NCBI GenBank assembly: GCA_013339765.2
Contig: JABSTR010001672.1
Location: forward strand, 1-64,000
DNA length: 64,000 nucleotides
Reading direction: 5' to 3'
Source: Haemaphysalis longicornis
Taxonomy: Eukaryota > Arthropoda > Arachnida > Ixodida > Ixodidae
The translations under genes and the position numbers were made by a program. Position 1 is the stretch's first letter; each line of letters begins with the position of its first letter. Below are positions 26,780 through 40,418 of this stretch, piece by piece. The notes below the pieces were generated by a model that did not search any database, was not told the DNA's origin, and saw only the letters and a program-made list of their open reading frames with translations.

Positions 26780-26938
26780 ACTAAACCCTCGTTACAGCGA
26801 ATTCCCCGAAACAAGAAATGCTTTTCGTTGTAAGCGGTACTTCGTTATAAAAGCGGAAATGATTTGTTACTATGCGCTGCTGTTGGACCGCAAAATACAT
26901 CGAATAAAGCGGTTTGGTTACAACAAGGGGTTTTTAGT
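26780..26938. mobile_element. Decayed Tigger/pogo-like MITE, copy 1
   Basis: The left end ACTAAACCCTCGTTACAGCG and the reverse complement of the right end (ACTAAAAACCCCTTGTTGTA) form degenerate terminal inverted repeats. The interior has TTCGTTGTAAGCGG and ACTTCGTTATAAAAGCGG. CGTTATAACGAA-type words are characteristic of Tigger/pogo-like elements (family knowledge). It shares these with 30716-30891. Confidence 0.6.
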
Positions 26939-28621
26939 TCTTCTGGTAGCGCTCTCTGAGGACCGGCATTCCGATTACCTCCCCGAAAGGGAAGCGATGC
27001 GTCATGGACAGACCCATCCCACGTGATCATTATCCGTGCCCCTACTACTTGTTTCGAGCAACGAGTTAACCCTGAATTTTTTTTTGTCGAGCGTAAATAG
27101 AGTGACCCTCAGTTGAACGAAATTCGCGATGTAGCGAATTTTTTAAATTGTTCGCTCTCTTAGTTTCTTTTAACACAGAGAACCCTCGGAATAACGACCT
27201 ACAAACGCACACCGATGTACTTTAGCTTTAATTGGGACGGCATACACAGACACGGGAGGGTTCTTTGAAGGTGCCACGTTGTGTGGTTAAGAAGTCTGGG
27301 GTCCCAAGTCTGCCGACTCTATACTTCTAACCACAAGCCACATCTCGGATGACATTTAAGCGAGGGAAAATTCGACTATAAATTCCTTGACCACCCGTTA
27401 TCCGGGAAATCTGAATTAGCCTGACTGTCGCAGCAATCTCGGACTAAGATTGAAACACGTCTCAAGACGGCGCGAGGCAGGAGGTCTGCGCGCCTAATTG
27501 TCTCGCGACCCTAAATCAGCAAAAAAGCGGTAAGCAAAGTAAAGCGCAGAGAACGTGAACGCGGAGAAAGAGGAGGGCGAAAATTTGCGCTACAGTGATT
27601 ATGCCAGCACACTCATGCATGCAGGCGCGAGTCTCGAAGCCACCGCGCGGTACCAAAGCACATACGTACAATAACGCCTAGTATTTACAGGGCGTTGCTA
27701 GCTTTGGCGCTCTCTCCCTCCCCGAGGAGCTAAATTAAACAAAAAGAAAATCGGGAAATAGGAAGATAAAACAACAAAAACTGTCGGTGAATGTTTCGCT
27801 GCTGTATGATTACTTGGCGCAGGCTTTCTGGGGAGGCGACGCTAGAGCGACCGCAAACCGCGTTTCGGGTAATTGCAGTTTTATGCAAATCAGGAAACCG
27901 TCCCCTAGAGCGAGTTCTCGCACACCCTCCTCATTCCCGATTCCCCCTCTTCCCTCCCTAGCTTCTACCGAGGGCAGCCTTCTAGGGAAGGGACCTTGGC
28001 TTTTGGGAGGAGGGAGAGGAGGAAATGAGCGGCGCGCAGAAAAGAACCGCGATCCGCGGAGACGGGGCCACACAACAAAACAAGCGAGCACCAGAGGCAA
28101 ACAAGAAGGATATACGCACCGTATAAGCGGGGACTTGAGGCATAAGGGTTACGCCAAACAGGCTGTATAAATTACCCGAGGGAAAAAGAAGGGAACGGGG
28201 GAAAAGCTCGCGAGGAATGGTGAAGGAGTGGTCGGGGGAGACGACAAACAATCTAAGCGCACTTGGCTGCAATCAATGACGAGGGATTCGCGAGGGACAG
28301 CTACCAGATGAGGTGTATACGGCGTAGCTATTCTGTGCTTAAGCGCAGTGTCGCAAAGCAGGTCTGGGAGAAAAACTGGGAAGATTAGGGAGTGTGGCAA
28401 AGGGTGGGCTTCCAAAGGCGCGTCGAGGGAAGGGACTGGATTTAGGCGCTACACAAAGTGCGTGTCGCGTTAAGCTCAATTCGCCACGGCGCACGACAAG
28501 GGGCGTAATCGAAAGGCTCCGTTGGCGTATATGTTTCAGGGACCCGTTTTTTAGATAGAATGATTTAGACAGAATGAGTAAGTGGCCCGAATTGGGAAGG
28601 GCGGAGGAGCTTTAGGTGAAA
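26939..28621. other. No recognisable gene
   Basis: Frames of up to 127 codons overlap on both strands at 27780-28420 without motifs. Nothing else assignable. Confidence 0.45.
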
Positions 28622-28705
28622 GGGACCGTAGAATTCGAACTAACGACCACAGAAATTTGTTTACGCAAGCGCGGGACCTCGTTACGACTCTGCCACATTT
28701 GCGTG
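28622..28705 (-). repeat. tRNA-like sequence
   Basis: On the minus strand TGTGGCAGAGTCGTAACGAG (A-box-like) is followed by TTAGTTCGAATTCTACGGTC (B box GTTCGAATTC) at a spacing slightly longer than usual. Stem pairing is not convincing. Probably a tRNA-derived relic or SINE head. Confidence 0.4.
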
Positions 28706-29045
28706 CAAATTTCTGACAATCGGGACTTTACAAAAGAGACAATGCTCGTCAGGCCTATCCAAAGCGTTTTAAGTTTTATACGGCGTACTGACTTCTGTGA
28801 CCTTCTTAAGGGACTGGAGAAGCGTCAACCTGCTGCAGTGTTTGATCGATCACGTTCGATGAGTATCAAATCACCTTCCGTCATACTTCGCTGCAGTAAA
28901 CTTGTGCGAAAGCTCAGGCGCCCCGCCCTCGTGCTACCTGAACACATAATAGAGCACAGTAATACAGTACCAGAACAAACGAAACGACGTAAACACATCA
29001 GCGGGAGCCGAGAACATACAAGTGTGAGGAGGAGGAATGCCTTTA
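28706..29045. other. No recognisable gene
   Basis: Part of a 144-codon frame (28616-29050) without any motif I recognise. Nothing assignable. Confidence 0.4.
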
Positions 29046-30179
29046 ATTAGAGAGGTTTTAGCAGTTACGTTCTTTACGTTCGTTACGTTCGTTACGTTGC
29101 TACGGGTTTACCGGGACCCGACGGTCCCGACTGCGCATGCGTACGTACCGCTTGGCTTGCTACTCCACATGAACATGAGAGGTGCGAAAGTGAAAGGAAG
29201 CGAAGACACATGGTCGCGCGCCGTTCACTGGAGGAATGGCCTTGGCCTTGCCCGATTGAAGCGCTAGACACATGTACAATTGGTACACGCGATTCGTATG
29301 CGACTGATCGTTACGACTGTTCACCACGACTAGTCGTACGCGTGAATTTGAGACACATGGCCCGATGCGGGTGTGCGATGCCTCGTCGGCGCCGCTCCGC
29401 CCACTGTTTTTGCACCATGGTCAACTACGACGATCGCTGAGCTGAAAATTTGTAGATTCCGCGCGGGTTTTTCGCAAGAAATGGATAAAGCAGCAATCGT
29501 GAAGCGTTTTCTGCATCGGAACAGTCCGCGCACACGCCGGTCGCGCCTGCCAGCTCGCCACACTCAGCGGCTTGAACCGGCGCAGACCACGGTAGCAACC
29601 GCTTGTCGCTGCTCTTCCGAATCAATCTGATCACTAAAACGAAGTTCCACCTGCGAGAAAGTAGGTGTTAGTGTGGTGAAAAATTGTGCTAGGGATTGTT
29701 CTCAGGGCTTATTTTAAAAGCGGCGATCAGATATATCTGCCGCGATGCAAGCATATGCTGACCGGCCGTGGATGCCGCGGCGCGCGGTGCGGCGAGCGAC
29801 CGAGAGATGGCGATACCTGCCTCGAAGCATCGAAACAGGCTACGCAGATGTCTCGGTCACCGATCGCTCACGGCAGTTGTATCTCAAATAAAGTTTCACA
29901 TGCGAGAAAGGGGATGATAGTGAGGTGAAACGTTGTGTTACGGAGTGTCATTCGCAGTTGCACAGATAGCGGCGATCGCCAGGACGCTAAGCCTAAAGTT
30001 CTTAACACCCGAGCAAGCCGGTTGCGGGCTCCGGATACGGTAACACGGAAGCAGAGCGCCGGGATAGACGCCGGCCGCGTACGGAACAAATGGCGCATGC
30101 GCAGTCGGGTCCCGGTAAACCCGGTAGCAATGTAACGAACGTAACGAACGTAACGAACGTACTGCTAAAACTCTCTAAT
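29046..30179. mobile_element. 1.13-kb segment bounded by ~90-bp inverted repeats with 9-bp subterminal repeats
   Basis: The left arm (29046-29142) and right arm (30093-30179) are inverted copies: ATTAGAGAG at the outer edge, TTTTAGCAG, three to four units of TACGTTCGT, then GGTTTACCGGGACCCGA and the inner GCGCATGCG. The left arm carries a small extra GACGGTCCC-like insertion. The interior holds two copies of a ~60-bp block (29641-29705 and 29891-29955; TGCGAGAAAG, GTGAGGTGAAA) about 250 bp apart. No transposase frame. It could be a non-autonomous DNA transposon or the result of an inverted duplication (see findings). Confidence 0.65.
29150..29210 (+). repeat. 61-bp direct repeat, copy 1
   Basis: GCTTGGCTTGCTACTCCACA... 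to GCGAAGACACA, with one mismatch to 30207-30267, same orientation. It starts 8 bp after the inner edge of the left 95-bp module. Confidence 0.95.
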
Positions 30180-30206
30180 GATGAGGAGAAGTCAGCCTGG
30201 CAGAGA

Positions 30207-30267
30207 GCTTGGCTTGCTACTCCACATGAACATGAGAGGTGCGAAAATGAAAGGAAGCGAAGACACA
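30207..30267 (+). repeat. 61-bp direct repeat, copy 2
   Basis: Matches 29150-29210 with one difference (GCGAAAATG against GCGAAAGTG). It starts about 28 bp after the outer edge of the right 95-bp module, which is inverted relative to the left one. Confidence 0.95.
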
Positions 30268-30426
30268 AAAACTCATACGCACACTACAAACACAAATAAG
30301 CACACACAAACTGACAGACGCAGGATCGCGCACACATCACACGCACTGTGATATAGTTAAGGCAAACGTCCACAGGATCATTTACTTTACTGCTGGTGTT
30401 ACTGCTTTTGCTTTTGTGGCTTTATT

Positions 30427-30710
30427 TTAAAAGTGGCCAGCGAATACGTTCATTGCTGCAGCCGAAGGAAAGCCGGCCAATAGCCGTTACACCACTGTAA
30501 TGACGGTCGCAGCGGTCGGAGAACGCCGAGACCGGGAAAGAGAGAAAAAATTTCGGAGCAAGTCTTTTAAAAATGTGATGAGCATATAGCTGTAATTTTT
30601 GGATGAGGTACTTTGTGACCACCTAATCCAAGTACTGGATGTGTTGGTTGACTAGGTTCTGCAAGAATTTAAGCTTTCGAAAAGAAGTTGAAAAGTTTTG
30701 CAGGGTCCAT
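30427..30710 (-). mobile_element. AGGGACCC-family MITE, truncated copy
   Basis: On the minus strand it begins TTAAATGGACCCTGCAAAAC and follows the 30920 copy through AACACATCCAGTACTTGGAT and AAAAATTAC, then through GCGGTTATTGGCC-like DNA to about AACGTATTCGC and GGCCACTTT. The distal end is missing. It lies head-to-head with the complete copy at 30920, with a Tigger-like MITE between. Confidence 0.75.
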
Positions 30711-30715
30711 TTAAT

Positions 30716-30891
30716 TAGAGTAAACCCCGTTATAACGAAGTCCTGAGGGAAGAAAACTGACTTCGTAATAAGCGATATTTCGTTAAAAGCGGGGATGACG
30801 TGCTTCCTATACACTGTAGTGGGTAGCATGAAACGCGTCGGACAAAACGAGATTTCGGATAAAGCGACTTCGTTATAACGAGCGTCTACTG
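30716..30891. mobile_element. Tigger/pogo-like MITE, copy 2
   Basis: Left end AGTAAACCCCGTTATAACGA and right end TCGTTATAACGAGCGTCTAC then TG form inverted repeats of about 25 bp. The CGTTATAACGAAGTC core is intact at both ends, and ATTTCGTTAAAAGCGGGGA lies inside. About 176 bp, no coding capacity. Family assignment rests on the terminal words from memory. Confidence 0.7.
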
Positions 30892-30919
30892 CATGTTATA
30901 GATCCGAGCCGCGCCTTAA

Positions 30920-31343
30920 AGGGACCCTGCAACACTTTTATTAACTTTTCTCTAAGTCTTAAAGTCTGTAGTCAACAATTAAACACATGCAGTACTTAGA
31001 ATAGGGGGTCGCGAAGTACCTCAGCCAAAAATTACTGATGTATGCCCATCAGATAACTTAAAAACTCGCTCAACAAATTGTTTTTTTTTTTTTCTTTTCC
31101 GCTACTGCTGTTCTTCGAGCGCTCGAATTGCATCATTAGAGCGATGTGGCGGTTATTGGCCACCTTTCCTTCAGTGGCAGCAATGAACGCATTCGTAGTA
31201 ACTTAAAAAAAAAGCCACGAGAGCAAAGGAGAAACGGAAGGCGTATCTGCTGCGACGAGCAAATCACGCAGTGCCACTTCGTGCTGGCGATAACTGTAGT
31301 TTTCTCAGTGCTTTCAGTCCCGTAGGAAACACGGTGAGTCCCT
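30920..31343 (+). mobile_element. 424-bp TTAA-flanked MITE (AGGGACCC family), complete copy
   Basis: TTAA (30916-30919), then AGGGACCCTGCAACACTTTT; right end GTGAGTCCCT, then TTAA (31344-31347). Only the outer ~8-9 bases pair as an inverted repeat. It is the continuous reference for the split copy at 11117-12041 and the truncated copy at 30427-30710. Short frames only. Ends fit TTAAAGGRR. Confidence 0.85.
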
Positions 31344-31347
31344 TTAA

Positions 31348-31809
31348 CCTACGCCTAGAGGTGTTTTTTTTTTTTTTTTTCTAGATAGTTAGTTAACCCT
31401 CACGACATGTGCAATGCAGCCTCCGAGAAAGTCGGCCGCACTACGACGGGACGTTTCGGTTGCCCGACACTGCTCCTCGCAGCGTGAACGTGGTACCGCC
31501 CCTCCAAGCCCGGCCGCTCGTTCGTCATGATGGGACGCCGGTCGCATGCGACCGTATCCGCTCCGCTGGTTTTCGCTGAAGCCTCTCTCGCGACACCAGA
31601 GGAACAGACGACTGAGACAATAGTTGTGTCGAGTGAACCCGTGTTCATTGACGCTGACGGCCATTACTCGTTATGTTTTTGTTCCCTTATGTTTAGACGC
31701 AGTCACCTTCAAAGGAACCATTATAAAGGCGCGAACGTAGCAGGAAATGTTGGAAGAGACCGACTGCAGTTTTAAACAAAAATTACAGGATTGTTCCACG
31801 AAGTGAACT
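31348..31809. other. No recognisable gene
   Basis: A T-run lies at 31363-31380. Frames of 82-91 codons on opposite strands lack motifs. Confidence 0.4.
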
Positions 31810-31924
31810 CGACAATTGCGCTAAATTGACAAACAGAGGAAGGAAGACAGACAATGCGCATAGAGGAAGGAAGACAGACAATGCGGTTTGTCAACCTCTG
31901 TTTGTCAATTTAGCGCAATTGTCG
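31810..31924. repeat. Hairpin with perfect 30-bp arms and a duplicated loop
   Basis: Arms 31810-31839 and 31895-31924 pair without a mismatch (CGACAATTGCGCTAAATTGA...). The loop contains AGAGGAAGGAAGACAGACAA at 31835 and again at 31862 (period 27). No TTAA or TA flank is obvious. Confidence 0.95.
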
Positions 31925-32761
31925 TAATTCATAATGCACCAACTAGCCCAACAGCACATTTTACTGAAGTAAACTCGTGTTTTGCTCTTTCTCTCTCTCT
32001 GAGCATGTCCATGCCTACAATTCGCGTTTTGGCAACAACAGCTCAAGTGCTTCAGGATATAACAGGGAGTAACAGAATGCCGCTTCTATGTCCAATGCAC
32101 CCCTCCCCTCTCCGCTCCTTCTGTACACCCGCAAATATCCTCGAAAAGACCCGCGTCTACGGCCGTTTTTATCGTCGAAGTTAAGTGCTTGTCGTTGGGA
32201 GGCTCCGCTGTAGCCGCAGTTATCCAATTGCGAGGCCAACTGGACCCTTACTCTGATGCATTGTGGGCTTAGCAGCGCGTATGCAGTGTCAAAAGCCAAT
32301 GTCCCTAAATCTCTCAGGAAATCCGCCACTTCCTCTCGCACACCGACGCCTGGTTCAACCTGAACAAGCTGTTACTTGTTAAGGCCCCCCCCCCAACGCC
32401 CTCACCTCCACGCAGCCCCTAACACGTCGTCCGTTGAGGGGCTTTGTTGCTGTCATTTTCGCCGCCGTTCAATAGATGACTTGCGCGAGCGCTGCTCGCG
32501 AATTAAGCAAGGAAGCAACAAGACGAAGGAAGCGGAAACTCGGGGGCGTGGCTCAGCGAAGTCTGCGCGCCGTACACCGCTAATTGCGTACAGTGAGGTC
32601 GACACTGTCGGCGCAAAGAAACGGCGCTTCGATCGGCTATTGTTACGTAGCCTACCCCGTATGAACCTCTCGCGTCAGTTTAGCCCTTACCCAGGACCCA
32701 AGGAGAACCGTAGTACGGAGAATCGTCAATGGTAACACTTTCCAGGTAAGTGAGTGACTAG
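31925..32761. other. No recognisable gene
   Basis: Frames of about 100-120 codons on opposite strands with no motif; a C-run at 32386-32394. Confidence 0.4.
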
Positions 32762-33124
32762 CGGGCAACGTCTTCAATCAAGCCTCCCTCGTCAGGTCAT
32801 TGGAAGCCTCACTCGTACGGCAGGACGTCTGTTGTTTCACCTTCAAAGTGACAGGAAAAACCGTCATCTGTCATACCTCGACGACACGATGGGGGGCTTC
32901 CTTTTCTTGCGAGTGTTAGAGATCATTCCTACGGAGGTGTTCCTGATAAGAGAAGGAGCTGCGGGGAGCACTTTCAATCAAGCCTTCCTAGTCAGGTCAC
33001 TGAAACGTCAGTCGTACGGTAAGACGTTTCTTGGGAATTCCACGTTCGAGGGCAGAACTTCGCGACACCGTGCGGGGCTTCCTTATCCAGAAGGCGTCCC
33101 ATGTTCCGCTTTCGGAGATGACTG
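32762..33124. repeat. 200-bp tandem duplication, two diverged copies
   Basis: CAATCAAGCC(T)CCCTCGTCAGG at 32775 recurs at 32975 as CAATCAAGCCTTCCTAGTCAGG. It is followed in both by a CTCGTACGG/GTCGTACGG word, GACGT.TGTT/GACGTTTCTT, and CGACAC.ATGGGGGGCTTCCTT/CGACACCGTGCGGGGCTTCCTT. The period is 200 bp. The frames crossing it lack motifs. Confidence 0.85.
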
Positions 33125-36728
<3,604 letters not shown>

Positions 36729-37055
36729 ACGTTACCAGATTAGACACAGTGCTGCTCATCAGGCGTTTCGGGGTCAGCTCTCGGAGTGGATTTCGGTCGC
36801 ATCGGCGCTAGGTTTCACCGAACAGTCGTTTGGGTCGAACCCACTATTCGCCGATGTTTCCTGTTCTTTTCATCCCCTTATTTATTTTTCTTCTTCAATA
36901 CAAGACAGCTTAGCGTGCACTGAATCGCCAGCTACTGACTGGCGCATTAAACAGAGCCCGAGTTAGAGAGCGCCGTCACACCAGCGAGCTCTGGCAGTAT
37001 CAAAAGACGGACGCAAAAAAATTCTCCTCCGGCGCCTGCGTCAGGCGCTACGGGA

Positions 37056-38508
37056 GAGGAGGAGGAGGAATAAACTTTATTTATGCGAGCCTTAGGTGCT
37101 GCTGTCTGGGCACCCGCCTGGTGGGGGGTTTCCTCTAGTCCGGGATACCCTGGCCTGCACTGGCCACCCGGGCCCTCTCTACCAGGCTACGCTGGGAGGA
37201 GAGGTCGGAGCTGGTCAGTTGTGCCACCCACTGCTCGTAAGTAGGTTGGGGATTGGGAGTAAGGGACGGGGTTTGTTGACACCCCCATACCAGATGGTAT
37301 AGGGTGCCAGGATGGGGGCAGTATTTGCAAGATGCGGGGTAGAGGGTGGGGTACATTGCATGGAGTAGGGTATTGTGGGGGTAAGAGTTTGTTTGTAGTC
37401 GCCGGAGTATTGTACCTTCGGTTCTAGATAGGTTGGGTGGGGTGCTGGGTATTGTTGGCGCCCGCGCCGGTAGTGGGCGAGTATATCGGCATATTTTCTC
37501 AGGTGCGTGGGCTTGAGGATGTCGCCATACTACTTGGATGGCACTTTGGAGGGCGTCTTGTTGGTCACCTATGGAGCCCGTAGGAGTCCAGAGTGTCAGA
37601 TCGTCGGCGTATAGGGCGTGTCGCAGGTTGGGGATAGTTGTCAACAGAGGAGGTAGATCTTTCATACCGATGTTGAACAGTAGTGGAGATATCACTGAGC
37701 CTTGGGGGGTTCCTTTAGGCATAGTTTGGAAAACGTCGGAACGGAGGTGCCCGATTCCCAGCGTTGCAGTGCGATTGGTTAAGAATGAGGCAACGTAGTC
37801 GTAGAGACGTTGGCCGCAGTTAGTAGAGGCAAGACCTTGTAGGATTGCTTGATGAGTGATGTTGTCAAATGCTCCTTTGATGTCTAGAGCCAGGATCGAT
37901 AATTTGTGGTGATTGGTAAGTTTGTCAATGATATCTTCTTTCAGTTGGAGTAGAACATCTTGGGGTGAGAGGTGTGAGCGGAATCCATACATCGTATTCG
38001 GGAAGTAACCGTTGTCCTCTATGTGGGGTGAAAGTCGGTTGTGGACCATGTGTTCTAGGAGTTTTCCAACACATGAGGTTAATGAGATGGGCCGCAAATT
38101 TTTTGTATTCAGAGGTTTTCCCGGCTTGGGTATGAGGGTTATTTCTGCGTGTTTCCATTGTGGTGGTAGGGAGCCAGATGTCCATTGGTTGTTGATGTAC
38201 TGTAGTAGGCTTTCGAGGGCTATTGGGTCGAGGTTGCGAAGTAGTTTGTTCGGAATTTTGTCTTTTCCTGGGGTGGTGTTTCTTGTGAGGTTACGCACTG
38301 CGGCTTCCATTTCGGCTATTGAAAAAGGTTCATCTAAGTCTAGATTGGGGGTACCGGTGTATGGTGGGATAACTTGCGTTTGGTTTGCCGATGTTGCTTT
38401 GAGGGGTTTCTCTAGTTCTTGTATGAGGTCTTGCTCAGTGCCCGGATGGTTGTGTATCAGTCTACGTAGTTGATGCGCCGTCGTCGATTTGGATTCTTTT
38501 GTTCCCAT
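37056..38508 (-). pseudogene. I-like non-LTR reverse transcriptase, 5' truncated and internally deleted (family A)
   Basis: A frame of 577 codons runs from 38868 to 37135 on the minus strand. About the first 120 residues (cysteine-rich) look like read-through of unrelated flanking DNA; LINE similarity starts near residue 121. Reverse transcriptase landmarks in order: ITLIPKPGKP (about 253), LRPISLTSCVGKLLE (258), YGFRSHLSPQD (304), LALDIKGAFDNI with the first catalytic Asp (329), GTPQGSVISPLLFNI (386), YADD (420-423), then C-x2-C-x7-H-x4-C (514-530). Only ~94 residues separate YADD from the zinc motif, where I-type elements have several hundred including RNase H. A large in-frame deletion near residue 446 is therefore inferred. 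The endonuclease is lost by 5' truncation. The 3' end has AATAAA (37076-37081) and a (TCC)n tail. It cannot be autonomous but the frame is open. Confidence 0.88.
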
Positions 38509-38990
38509 GAGAAGACGCATTCGACACAAACAACAAAGGCACAGGAAACGCGCAGGCAACTGGCGAACACACGCACGAGCAGAAACAAGACAGCATTCGA
38601 ACTGAGCAACCGAAGAAGCGCAACATAAAGCGACAACGGGACAAATGATCGCCTCGAGAAAACAGGACTCCGGCATCCACCTTAACGCAATAAATTTTCC
38701 TTCGTCATGCTGTGAATATTTCTGGCGCCGTACGAAGCGGTCTCTCTTTTCTCTTCTCAGCAACCACCGGTGGAAGCAAGCTAGTCTCCGCCGCTTGATG
38801 AGGCACGGGTTGATGACGCAAGCTGATGACGGCCTGAACGTGCACTCGGTGGTGAGGGAAGGGCGCAACGTAGCAGCGAAATCCGTTCGCTCGCCTGATA
38901 CTGTGTCCCCGGGCTTTCCAGACTTGGGATAGGCCCTCGCACGGTGTCAGCTTAGCGCATCCGACGGCCAAATCCCTTCACCTGACTAAC
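38509..38990. other. No recognisable gene; 5' flank of the family A LINE
   Basis: The minus-strand LINE frame reads on through this DNA to a Met at 38868, adding about 120 residues without homology I recognise. No target duplication for the LINE was found. Confidence 0.45.
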
Positions 38991-39024
38991 AAAGACCCAT
39001 AAACGTCGTAGTTTATGGGTCTTT
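38991..39024. repeat. Perfect 14-bp palindrome with 6-base loop
   Basis: AAAGACCCATAAAC, GTCGTA, GTTTATGGGTCTTT. It is not attached to any recognisable transcript. Confidence 0.95.
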
Positions 39025-40325
39025 GCAGACCAAACTGCAAACGATCACATCCAGCAGAAGAAGGAAGTGAGGGAGGCTTATCTGTCTAGGGGTCGTTTCT
39101 GTTCTGTGCCCGAGAAGAGACGTCAGTGTCAGCTAGCGAGCGGTGGCGGGACGCAAGACGACAACATCCCGAAGTCGGCTCGCACGGACAGCGCCCACAT
39201 CGAGGAGGAAGGAAGGAAGAGAAGAGAGAGAGAGAGGAAGGCTGGGTTGCACGGGTGCGGCCAAGCGTGCCGAAGGAGAGACGCTGCCGACAAGTGCGGA
39301 ACAAAGACCATCCCTTGTTGAACCGCGGTCCTAGCGCCGAGCGTCACCGCTCGCCGCAGGAGAAAAGAAAAGAAACGGAGGCGGACATGCAGGACGGAAG
39401 TGGTCTCCCTCCGACTGCCCCTCTTCCTTCCTTCGCTTCTTGTTCCTGCTTATTTTGCTGCCAAGAAACTCTGCCAGACTCCCGCGGCTTCTTATTTCCC
39501 TTCCCCCGTTTTTCTTTTGGGGACGCCGAACGGCCTTGTTTCTAGCGTACATACCGCACTTCTTTCTTTCTCTCCTGCTCATCCGCCACCTACTGACTTC
39601 CTTTCTACCTTTGCTTTCTTGCTTCTTCTTGATTCGTTTTATGAATCTGCTGCGACCCTCTTTTTTCTCCGATGTTCTCTTCCCTCTCCTCCGCCTTTCA
39701 ATCTCTCTCCTCGGGCGCCCCGAGTTGCGGCTTAATATCGAGCGTCGCGCGGGGCCCCTTCCCTTGGCGTGGGTCCCAGACCCGCGCCGGGAACCCGGGT
39801 CTAAAGGCCCGCCGGCCCGAGACCACAAGGCGAGGGCTTTGGTCACCGCCGCGACGACTGCGTGCCCGATGGCGAGACGAGCGACACCCCGCAGAGAGCG
39901 GTCTCCTGTTCCCCCGAGTGTTCGTGCGCACTTCCTGCACGCTGCTTGGCCCAACTTCGAGGAAATGGCGAGAACGCTTTCGAGGCTCGGCGAATGCGAA
40001 CGCATTCGCGGCACTGGAGCCGCGGACGGAGATTTTCATTGCGGCGCTGTAAACGCTGCTCAAATAAGCCGTAGTGAAAGAACACTAGGAGAGAGCTTCC
40101 AGGTTGGAGCAAAGAAAGTGAGAGTAGGAGAAAGAGGAAAGCACGGACAGAAGCACCGATGTTTTGCGAGTGAGCAGCGGCGCAACAGGCGGTGTTTGCC
40201 TCGTTCGTTGGAAGTGTGATTTAATATTAAAGCGAAGCTTTCTTTTTTTCACTAATGGCGTATGCCGCGTCGAAAACGCATTGCAAGAAAGCCAAGCTTT
40301 TCTGAAAATGATCATCGTGAAAGAC
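39025..40325. other. No recognisable gene; GC-rich DNA with open frames on both strands
   Basis: Frames of 227 codons (39331-40014, -) and 259 codons (39440-40219, +) overlap almost completely. They are Arg/Lys/Ser-rich or Phe/Leu/Ser-rich and lack motifs. The GC-rich core at 39717-40010 could be a CpG-rich regulatory or exon-bearing segment, but I cannot support a gene. Confidence 0.4.
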
Positions 40326-40344
40326 AAAAAAAAAAAAAAACGCC

Positions 40345-40418
40345 TTCCAGTGGCCGGAATCGAACCTGGTACATCGCGTTACGAAGCAGATGTCTATCCG
40401 ATTGCGCCATTTCCGCAC
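40345..40418 (-). repeat. tRNA-Arg-like sequence directly downstream of LINE B
   Basis: On the minus strand: A-box-like TGGCGCAATCGGATAG, anticodon-like loop CTTCGTA, B box GGTTCGATTCC, then GGAAGGCG and a T15 run (A15 at 40326-40340 on the + strand). It matches 929-1001 including the trailing GGAAG.CG and T-run. Acceptor arms do not pair well, so it is not a convincing functional tRNA. Confidence 0.65.

Noticed and set aside
38991..39024. Perfect hairpin as a transcription terminator
   Set aside because: There is no T-run after it and no adjacent gene; intrinsic terminators are not expected in this kind of genome.
39331..40219. Overlapping 227-codon (-) and 259-codon (+) frames as a host gene
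   Set aside because: Both strands are open over the same GC-rich DNA, composition is biased, and no domain, splice pattern or repeat match supports coding.
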